This document shows, one piece after another, positions 56,510-64,000 of a DNA stretch of 64,000 nucleotides. Position 1 is the first letter of the stretch, and every line of letters starts with the position of its first letter. The position numbers were made by a program, and so were the translations under genes. The stretch covers positions 186,001 through 250,000 of the forward strand of contig MSJH02000544.1 in assembly GCA_001931875.2 (NCBI GenBank), read 5' to 3'. Below the pieces are notes generated by a model. That model ran no database searches. It saw only the letters and a list, made by a program, of their open reading frames with translations, and was not told the origin of the DNA. The stretch comes from Byssochlamys sp. IMV 00236 (Eukaryota; Ascomycota; Eurotiomycetes; Eurotiales; Thermoascaceae).

Positions 56510-57431
56510 TTTGCTAGTCTACGCGGAAATCCTTCTTCTCACCGTCAAGTCGCTTTCCGCGTTTCTCTATGGGCGGGATCCGGTCTCAGGTCGCGTCTCT
56601 GGCGGGATCACCGAGTTCCGCCCATTACCACCACATTCACCAGCCTCCCGACGGTAGATCCTTTGGATATCCAGAAGAAGACAAAGAGATCCCTGAGGGC
56701 TGAGGGCTAGAAGGAGTCTTGCTGAAGCCGGCGTAGGACCAGGTCCGTATCTGTTTGTTTGTTGGAGATCGTCCGGGCGGAGCAACCACTTTTGCGATGC
56801 ATTTTGCTCGTTTGCCGCGCGGGCCTGGACACCGCCCGGGACGAGCCTACAGACAGCTCTTGACTGCCAAAACAACCATTGCTAACTATCACTTGCCTCG
56901 ATTCTAGTTTCTATTTGACGAGAATGGCCAGATTGTGTATACTTTTCGATGCAATTGCCGTTTCATCGTATCGGATGCGCTTGGTTCTCCTCGTAACGGT
57001 GTCACGGAGCTACGTATGCATACATACCTATGATGCGAATCATCATGCCATCCCGATCATACGATAACTATATAGAATACAATATATATATTCAACATAC
57101 TTCAGCATCAGCAACGGATCAATCGAAGGCTTCCTCTTATCAGATGATTGTGGTTCTTTCTCATCCGTTGGATTAGTCATCCGTGACAACCCGATGACAA
57201 CATTCGTGGATTCTGATGGAAGCAATGTTCATTCTCTCGAGATCTATTAAGTGTCCTTCATTTCTTCAAGTGAGAGCAAGTAACATTCTAAACCAGTATC
57301 ATAGCTTGCGTTCTGAGATATCTGCAGTTGATCGTCTGAGAGCAGTCCCCTCGCAAACGTCGATCCGGCAGTGGAGTTCAAGAGACTATCGATTATTATT
57401 GTCATCGTGTATTAGCTTTAAAGCGGACAAC
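56510..57431. promoter_or_regulatory. Divergent region between nup42 and the Nudix/eIF2B gene
   Basis: 922 bp between outward-facing starts. The frames at 56378-56710 and 56567-56875 overlap on opposite strands and are not supported. Nothing further recognised. Confidence 0.4.
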
Positions 57432-59236
57432 ATGTCAGCGCAGGACAAGCCGCTAACCAAACGCTCCGTTGTATCATCTTTGATATTTAAGTTTCCCGAA
57501 TCTGGAAATGGAACGCCTGTTGTGGCTCTTTTTCGGAGGAGTGACAAAGTAAACACATATCGGTAGGTTAATATTACTTCCGTTGTGACATGTCGGTCTC
57601 TTATGTCGGTTGCTATCACCCAGAAGAATACAATGGGAAGGTCGATGAGATATTATATCTTGGCTGTTTCTTGCCAGTCCCAGTATGATGTCAAAGCTCA
57701 TGTTCAGGGAATCGGGAGTCCTGATCTGTTCAGCCATATTTGACTTCAGGTGTCTTTATATAGTTGGACTTCATGTTCTAATCATTACTGGACAGTCACC
57801 ATCTTGCACCCATCTCAGGAAGCATCGATAAGACTGACCCAAATCCACTCTCTGCCGCGTGGCGGGAAATAAAAGAGGAAACGACACTAACTCCTGAATC
57901 TCTGGCATTATTTCGTCAAGGCAAGCCGTTTACTTTCAGTGACCCGTCTATTGGGAGAGAATGGACAATCCATCCGTTTGGCTTCCGCCTTAAGACTAAG
58001 GATGAAGGTGGAAAAGGGGAGGAAGGTATCCAGACGGACTGGGAGCATGAGGGTTGGGAGTGGCACGATCCTAGTACTGTAATCGACAGTCAAGAATTCG
58101 GCGGCGTCCCGCGACTGAAGGAAACTTTGAGCAGAGTCTGGTTCGAAACAGACATGGGGAAAGAAGCAGGGAATATATTGGCGGATGGTCTGGATACGCT
58201 GAAAAATGACCACGAGAGCGGGGCACGCGAGCTGGCCGCAATTGCTCTTTCTATCTTCCGAAAAGTGATCGTTGGAATGAGAGATGATATTGGTCGCGAA
58301 CGCTGGTGGGAACTGGTCAGAATAGCCGGCTGGCACCTGTGGAAGAATGGGAGAGAGAGCATGGGCGCGGCAATTGTGAATGTTATAGTCAGCGCGTTGA
58401 CTAGCATCGAGCGCATTATCTCCGACACCAGCGCCCATCCAGCTACCAAGAAAGATGAGATTCTCGCTGTCATCGATGAGATTGCCGAGAAACGGCAATC
58501 GACTGGAGCTTGCGTCAGTTCCAACTTTATATCATATCTAAGGACGAACGTCATCGGGGGAAGAAACGCATCTACCGTCAAAATCCTCACTCTTTCATCC
58601 AGTTCAACGATCAGGTCAGCGCTTCTCCATATAGCTTTTATCCCGGACATTGAGAAACTAGAACTGCACGTTCTCGAATCTCGTCCTCTGTACGAGGGTG
58701 TCAGTATTGCCTCTGCCGTCCAGCCAGAATTCCAATCACGCTCAGTTCAATTGAAAACTACGATTTATACAGATGCATCTGCTGCGCTTGCTGCTAAGGA
58801 TGTCGACATCCTTCTCCTCGGCGCCGACAGAATTGCATCTTCCGGTGACGTTAGCAACAAGACGGGCTCTCTACCTGCTGTTTTGAGTGCAAAGAATGTC
58901 AATCCAGCGGCAAGGGTGGTTGTCCTCACCGAACTAGAGAAGGTTGCGGAGCCAGGCAGCGTGACTCAACATGTTACCGAAGAAAATGACCCTGATGAAG
59001 TAATCAGAGGCTGGAAAAGCAGCGGTGTTAAAGGCTTTGATGTTGTTGAAAGAGAACTAAAGAGAGGGGATGGGCAAAATACTGCGCTCTCTGTGAAGAA
59101 CATCTACTTTGAATGGGTCCCGGCGGACTTTATCGACGCCTACATCTGTGAAGAGGGTTCCTGGGACACTTCGCGCATCAAGGACCGCTCTAAGTGGGTT
59201 GGGGAAGGGATTGATAGGTTGTTTGGGGCTCTGTAG
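57432..59236 (+). CDS. Nudix-eIF2B-alpha/beta/delta fusion protein
   Basis: Two exons, 57432-57562 and 57796-59236, separated by a fairly long 233-nt intron; 523 residues. Residues 15-160 resemble a Nudix hydrolase: a beta-rich start (SSLIFKFPESGNGTPVVALF) and a Nudix-like box at about 52-74, GSIDKTD..SAAWREIKEETTL. The box is altered: the first Glu is Asp, spacing to REIKEE is one residue longer, and the final Gly is Thr. Residues 180-515 belong to the eIF2B alpha/beta/delta and ribose-1,5-bisphosphate isomerase superfamily: ILTLSSSSTIRSALLHIA, DVDILLLGADRIASSGDVSNKTGS and YFEWVPADFID. The LGADRI..G.V.NKTGS stretch is the sugar-phosphate binding signature. The same fusion is known in other fungi; its role is unclear. 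Confidence 0.85.
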
Positions 59237-59502
59237 CCTCTGCCGTCTCTTCGTTATAGGGCTAATCGATATATAAGATCGAGGTCTGCCATGCTGCATG
59301 TTATTAGACATGCAAACACGTAGGAGTGCATTCTAGAAACATAGATGTGCGACGAACAAGGCTAAATTTATGAGAGATCCCATTTTTTGCCTTTAAAAAG
59401 AGTTATTTCAGCTGGTAGAAATCATACACCCAGGAAGGCAGCGCTAAAGTCCTGAACTCCTTTCCCCATCCCAATGCATACCCACGTGATAGTGTTAATA
59501 AA
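59237..59502. other. Convergent 3' region
   Basis: About 270 bp of untranslated tails between the fusion gene and the ELYS-like gene. No gene seen. Confidence 0.4.
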
Positions 59503-60581
59503 TCAAGGGATCTCCCCACTGCTGCCAGGAGCAGACAGAAGTTGAGCGTGCTTATTCATACTCTGTCTCAGATCATCCCAGTTCAAGCCATCAATCTTCT
59601 GACCACCCAATGATTCGACCTCAGCGGAGTGATCTTTCAATTTGCCGGTTGCGAGACGTCTCATCAAGACAGTGTCTTTTGCACCATGGAGGGCCTTCGC
59701 CTTTCCGCGAAGTAGTACATCCTCGAACCACTCTTCCTCCGTTTCATCAAACGGCAAGTTGATGAGCTCAATGGCGAGGTTACTCCTGCTCTGGCCTGGC
59801 CCAGACCTGTGCACGAATACAACCAGCTGCTCGATATAGCTCTTTCTGCTAGCTTCTCCATGCTTTCGGCTGAAGTAGAATGCTTCCGTAACACTGGAGC
59901 GGCAAAGGGTTTCAAAGAAGGCGCGTTGAACCTTCTCTGATGCGAGCGGCGGGGAGACGGTAAGATAATACGCCATGGCGAGGCTATCATCATGTCTGGG
60001 AATCTTTTGCAACGTGAGGACGTAAAGGATCTCGTCGGGAAATGTTGGAATTAAGGACGGTTCAGTCAAGTATTCTAGTGCTCGCTGTCATTGGAGTCCA
60101 GTCAATAACTGATCGCTGAAATTAGAGAACCAGAAACACATACCCTGAATTCTAACCCGTCCAGGTACCATAAGCCGTCAATGAACAGCTTGTATTTCTC
60201 CGGTAGATAGCACTTGCGCGCAAACTGAGCGGCAGCATCGTTGGCTGCGCGACAATCCCGCAGAATATAGTAGATCAAGGATTGTTTGTGGTGGCTCGGG
60301 AAGGGGGACGCGACAATTTGCTTGTATAATGTGCGGAGGTCTTGATTTGATCTGGGAGGATAGGCCTTCGTAACTGCAATTTGTCAGATCAGGAAATGGC
60401 ATTGTAGCTGACCGGAGAAGAGTTTACCTGCTTTGACGCCGAGCAGGGAGAGCAGTCGGTCGACGAAGAGCTGGTTCTCGAGACTCCGGCGGTTGGACTG
60501 GATCTGTTCCACCAGCTTCCCGTCGTATGTAAAGTTTCTACTGAAATAGAAGGTCGCATCAAAGTCCTCCCACGGCGCCAT
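59503..60581 (-). CDS. ELYS-like nuclear pore protein
   Basis: Three exons, 60581-60428, 60373-60144 and 60084-59503, with introns of 54 and 59 nt; 321 residues. ELYS-domain proteins (Ely5 in fission yeast) attach to the Nup107 Y-complex. The protein begins MAPWEDFDATFYFSRNFTYD and shows RLLSLLGVKAVTKAYPPRS, LPEKYKLFIDGLWYLDGLEF and FPDEILYVLTLQ, all alpha-helical as in the ELYS-like domain. The C-terminal tail DGLNWDDLRQSMNKHAQLLS resembles the end of the fungal orthologs. The gene diverges from smc4 across a 318-bp shared promoter. Confidence 0.82.
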
Positions 60582-60899
60582 GGTGACTGGCGCGCAAACA
60601 GTTGGCTTTTCTGTAATGTGAAGCTTGTTGTTTTCCTTGCTTGTGTCTGCTGTCGCAGAGTAACTCCTCGATAATTACCTGTTACGGTACAATACAGCTA
60701 GCTGACATCAGCAGGGCGGTCAGACTGCACGTGCCACAAGCCGGGGCAGAAACGGCCTGGCCTTTCCTCTTCGGGCGTAAACGTAAACAACCCACGTCCT
60801 GGCGCAAAACACAAGCGACCGAGCCGGCCGTTCATCAACGAACAATCATCTTTCTACCTTCATGTGTCGGCCATCATCGGTCGGGACGAACTTGTCATA
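60582..60899. promoter_or_regulatory. Divergent promoter of the ELYS-like gene and smc4
   Basis: 318 bp between outward-facing ATGs. Two E2F/MBF-like words are visible: GGCGCGCAAA at 60589-60598 and TGGCGCAAAA at 60800-60809 (reverse complement TTTTGCGCCA). Such sites drive G1/S genes in fungi. Binding is inferred. Confidence 0.45.
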
Positions 60900-63800
60900 A
60901 TGTCCTCAATCGCCAAGGGACGACCATCACGGCGTGCCTCCGCAAGGAGGAGCTTCGTTGTCGAAGAGAGTTCAGAGGATGACAGGCGCAGCAGTGTCAC
61001 CCCCACGGTTTCGAGTCATGACGGCGATAATGGCGAAGAGAACGAAGACGAATATACCCCGGTCGCGACAAAGATGCCAGTGAAGCGGAGGAGAAGGACG
61101 ACAGCAGATCTTCCAGCACCCAGGGCGGCACGCCCCTCACGAGGCCGACGAGCAAAGACGGGCGATCACCTGGACACTTCGTCGCGAGCCCCAGACGAAG
61201 GAAGTAGTATTGCGACGACCACGACGATAGAAGAGAAGGAACAGGAGAACGAGAATGAGAAAGAGGAAGAACAAGAAGAAGCGGAACCGGAGTCACCTTC
61301 AAAGAATGCGCTGGAAACACGTAAAAGAAAGAGTATGGCTCATCCCCGCAAGAGTCGTGTATCAACCACGCCAGCTCCGGAACAGTCCTCACTCCCAACA
61401 CCAGAACCCTCAGCCTCGCCGGAACCCGAACGTCGAATCCGAAGAGAAAGCCCCCTTACCGACATTACCGAGTCGGCCGTAAACCAGACCCCGAAGCCAG
61501 CGGAGGAGCCGAGATCGCAGATCTCCCCCGTGAATCCGATGTCGACGACGTTGGAGAAGCCAATGGACATAGTTCTGAAGTCGCGGACCTTGGCACCGCC
61601 TGCAGTGGAAGAGCCGACGGGTCCAAAGCCACGTATGGTCATCACCCATTTGGTGCTAACGAACTTCAAGAGTTACGCAGGGAGACAAGTGGTTGGACCG
61701 TTCCACGTCTCTTTCTCTGCTGTTGTTGGACCGAACGGATCCGGCAAATCGAACGTTATAGACTCGCTACTGTTCGTCTTTGGCTTTCGCGCCAGTAAAA
61801 TGAGGCAAGGGAAGATTTCTGCTTTAATTCATAACTCTGCGAATTTCCCTGACCTACCCTTCTGTGAGGTGGAGGTCCATTTCCAGGAGATTATGGACCT
61901 CCCAGGAGGTGCTCACGAAGTCGTTCCAGATTCCCAACTAATCGTCTCCCGAAAGGCGTTCAAGAACAATACCAGCAAGTACTACATGAATAAAAAGGAG
62001 ACTAACTTCACAGTCGTGACCAATTTCCTCCGCGAGCGTGGAATCGATCTCGACCATAAGCGTTTCCTGATTCTACAGGGTGAAGTGGAGTCTATCGCTC
62101 AAATGAAGCCGAAAGCCGCAAACGAACACGATGATGGCCTGTTGGAATATCTAGAGGACATTATCGGAACTTCCAAATATAAGACTCCGATTGAAGAAGC
62201 AGCAACTGAAGTTGAGACTCTCAATGAAGTCTGCGCTGAAAAGAATAACCGTGTCCAGCACGTCGAGAAGGAGAAGAATGCCCTGGAAGACAAGAAAAAC
62301 AAAGCGCTTGCCTACCTCAGAGACGAGAACGAGCTTGTTCAGAAGCAGTCGGCTCTATACCAAATCTACATCAACGAATGCGAGGACAATACTCGGGTCA
62401 CTGAGGAAGCCATTCTACAGATGCAGGAGCTACTCAACCTGGAACTTGAGAAGCATGAAGGAAACGAATCAGGGATCAAGGAGCTCGAGAAGGCCTACAA
62501 GCGAGGCATGAAAGAATACGAAAGTATGGAGAAAACAACGCAGGCCATGCTCAAGGAAATCGCGAAATACGACAAAGAGTCTGTTAAGTTCGAAGAGAAG
62601 AGGAAGTTCCTAGTGGGTAAGCAGAAGAAGCTGGAGAGGGCCATGCAGGCTAGTCGCCTCGCAGGATCAGAATCCGAAAGCTTGGTCGAAAAGCATGCCT
62701 ATGATATCGAGAAAAAGACTGCAGAGATTGCGGACCTTGAGAAGGAGATGAAAGCGGAAGAGGAGGAGCTGTCCTCCATTCGGGAAGGGCTGAAAGGCAA
62801 GACCCAGGGTCTCTCTGACCAGATAACGGCCAAGCAGAAATCTCTAGAACCGTGGAATACAAAAATCAACGAGAAGCTGTCTGCCGTTGCCGTGGCACAG
62901 AGTGAACTGGACATTCTGCGTGAGAAGAGCAATGCCGGCGCTGTGGCACTCGAGGAAGCGCAGTCGAAGATCGCTTCGATTGAGGAGTCCTTATCTGAGA
63001 AAGAGGCCAATCTCGAAGAGCGACGCCAGCAGAAAGCGGAGCTAGAGGAAGAACTCGCGAAGCTCGAGAGCGAGATGAAGAAGCTGTCGCAGAAAGAACC
63101 GGAAATCCGCTCTCACGTCTCAAGCGCCCGGCAGAAAGCCGATGAAGCAAGAGCTAGCCTTGCGAGTACCCAGAACAGAGGCAGCGTTTTGACTGGTCTC
63201 ATGCGACTCAAAGAATCAGGGCGTATCGATGGATTCCATGGACGACTCGGTGATCTCGGAACTATCGACGAGAAGTATGATGTTGCCATTTCGACAGCAT
63301 GCCCTGCTCTCGAAAACATGGTCGTTGATTCTGTTGAGGTGGGTCAACAATGCATTGACTACCTGCGAAAGAACAATCTGGGAAGAGCCAACTTTATCCT
63401 ACTTGATCGACTTGCTCGCCGAGATATGTCTTCAATCTACACGCCGGAGAGCGTTCCTCGACTCTTCGACCTGGTGAAGCCCAAGGATCCGAAGTTCGCA
63501 CCCGCGTTCTATAGTGTTATGCAGAACACCCTCGTGGCCAAAGATCTCGACCAGGCAAATAGAATCGCTTACGGTGCCCGGCGATGGCGTGTTGTAACGC
63601 TTGATGGCCAGCTAATTGACGTCTCGGGAACAATGAGTGGTGGTGGCACGCGTGTCGCCAGAGGTGGCATGTCTTCCAAGCAGGTCGCCGACACATCCAA
63701 AGAGCAGGTAACAAAGCTCGAGAACGACCGCGACGATATGGAGAGAAAGTTCCAAGTTTTCCAGGAGAAGCAGAGACAGGTAGAATCTCAAATCAGGGAG

Positions 63801-64000
63801 AAGTCTGAGGAAATCCCTCGTGTCGAGACTAAGATCCAGAAAATCCTCATCGAAATTGAGAGTGCGAATCGCAGCCTTGCGGATGCCAAACGGAGAATCA
63901 AGGAAATCAGCGCTGAGCATAAGCCATCCAAGACAGACGATAGCCGTGCCGCGGCGCTTGAAAAACAAATTTCGTCCTTGGAAGCGGATATTGAAGAATT
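60900..64000 (+). CDS. smc4: Condensin subunit SMC4, 3'-truncated by the window
   Basis: One open frame from the ATG at 60900 (MSSIAKGRPSRRASARRS) to the window end, about 1,033 residues; the rest lies outside. SMC4 pairs with SMC2 in condensin, which compacts mitotic chromosomes. An acidic, basic and Ser-rich N-terminal extension (1-240) precedes the ATPase head. Walker A is GPNGSGKSN at about 277-285, preceded by ITHLVLTNFKSYAGRQVVGPF. The Q-loop FLILQGEVE and the SMC4-like KPKAANEHDDGLLEYLEDIIG follow. Long coiled-coil arms surround the hinge (about 760-925; GRIDGFHGRLGDLGTIDEKY, then DVSGTMSGGGTRVARGG). Walker B is beyond the window. The gene is divergent from the ELYS-like gene. Confidence 0.95.
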   Translation, partial: MSSIAKGRPSRRASARRSFVVEESSEDDRRSSVTPTVSSHDGDNGEENEDEYTPVATKMPVKRRRRTTADLPAPRAARPSRGRRAKTGDHLDTSSRAPDEGSSIATTTTIEEKEQENENEKEEEQEEAEPESPSKNALETRKRKSMAHPRKSRVSTTPAPEQSSLPTPEPSASPEPERRIRRESPLTDITESAVNQTPKPAEEPRSQISPVNPMSTTLEKPMDIVLKSRTLAPPAVEEPTGPKPRMVITHLVLTNFKSYAGRQVVGPFHVSFSAVVGPNGSGKSNVIDSLLFVFGFRASKMRQGKISALIHNSANFPDLPFCEVEVHFQEIMDLPGGAHEVVPDSQLIVSRKAFKNNTSKYYMNKKETNFTVVTNFLRERGIDLDHKRFLILQGEVESIAQMKPKAANEHDDGLLEYLEDIIGTSKYKTPIEEAATEVETLNEVCAEKNNRVQHVEKEKNALEDKKNKALAYLRDENELVQKQSALYQIYINECEDNTRVTEEAILQMQELLNLELEKHEGNESGIKELEKAYKRGMKEYESMEKTTQAMLKEIAKYDKESVKFEEKRKFLVGKQKKLERAMQASRLAGSESESLVEKHAYDIEKKTAEIADLEKEMKAEEEELSSIREGLKGKTQGLSDQITAKQKSLEPWNTKINEKLSAVAVAQSELDILREKSNAGAVALEEAQSKIASIEESLSEKEANLEERRQQKAELEEELAKLESEMKKLSQKEPEIRSHVSSARQKADEARASLASTQNRGSVLTGLMRLKESGRIDGFHGRLGDLGTIDEKYDVAISTACPALENMVVDSVEVGQQCIDYLRKNNLGRANFILLDRLARRDMSSIYTPESVPRLFDLVKPKDPKFAPAFYSVMQNTLVAKDLDQANRIAYGARRWRVVTLDGQLIDVSGTMSGGGTRVARGGMSSKQVADTSKEQVTKLENDRDDMERKFQVFQEKQRQVESQIREKSEEIPRVETKIQKILIEIESANRSLADAKRRIKEISAEHKPSKTDDSRAAALEKQISSLEADIEE

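Overview
The window is nuclear DNA of a filamentous ascomycete, most likely a member of Eurotiales close to Aspergillus. The evidence is short spliceosomal introns (mostly 47-100 nt) with GT..AG ends and CTAAC/CTGAC-type branch sites, intron-bearing nuclear tRNA genes, and typical mould proteins: a UsgS-like membrane protein, Inp1, an AmdA/FmdA-type formamidase and a cytochrome b5-fused sphingolipid desaturase. All gene models are hand-spliced from the DNA. For every complete model the summed exon length is a multiple of three.

Left part, 1-22.6 kb: a membrane-protein gene cut by the window start, a C2H2 zinc-finger gene (minus), a gene-poor stretch, then housekeeping genes. These are the CCR4-NOT subunit Not3 (minus), D-aminoacyl-tRNA deacylase (plus), cyclophilin-40 (plus), formamidase (minus) with a GATA-site cluster upstream, a UsgS-like protein (minus), the peroxisome-inheritance protein Inp1 (plus), SRP14 (minus) and the MIF4G/MA3 nucleolar protein Sgd1 (plus). 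Several pairs are divergent and share short promoters.

Middle part, 22.9-31.5 kb: a repeat-rich island. It holds a broken gene that looks like a Crinkler-type P-loop NTPase/REase protein, interrupted by a piece of Ty3/gypsy integrase and by short 68-bp repeats. It also holds a hypothetical disordered protein, a MITE-like element of about 303 bp with about 70-bp terminal inverted repeats, a chromodomain-bearing chromovirus remnant, and three identical initiator tRNA-Met genes.

Then, 31.5-38.4 kb: an O6-alkylguanine-type methyltransferase, an 8-exon sugar transporter and a long AT-rich gene-poor stretch.

Right part, 38.4-64 kb: dihydrolipoamide dehydrogenase, tRNA-Glu, an intron-containing tRNA-Gln, a His-rich unknown protein, a 10-exon phosphoglucomutase/phosphoribomutase with a 10-nt microexon, a delta-8 sphingolipid desaturase, a Cue3/ASCC2-like ribosome-rescue factor, an HNH-domain protein with a truncated second copy beside it, ribosomal protein uS10, nucleoporin Nup42, a Nudix/eIF2B fusion, an ELYS-like nucleoporin and the 5' two-thirds of condensin SMC4. 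Functions of the core genes follow known families. The most unusual material is the broken NTPase/REase gene with its nested integrase, the tRNA-iMet group with its neighbouring elements, and the HNH duplication.
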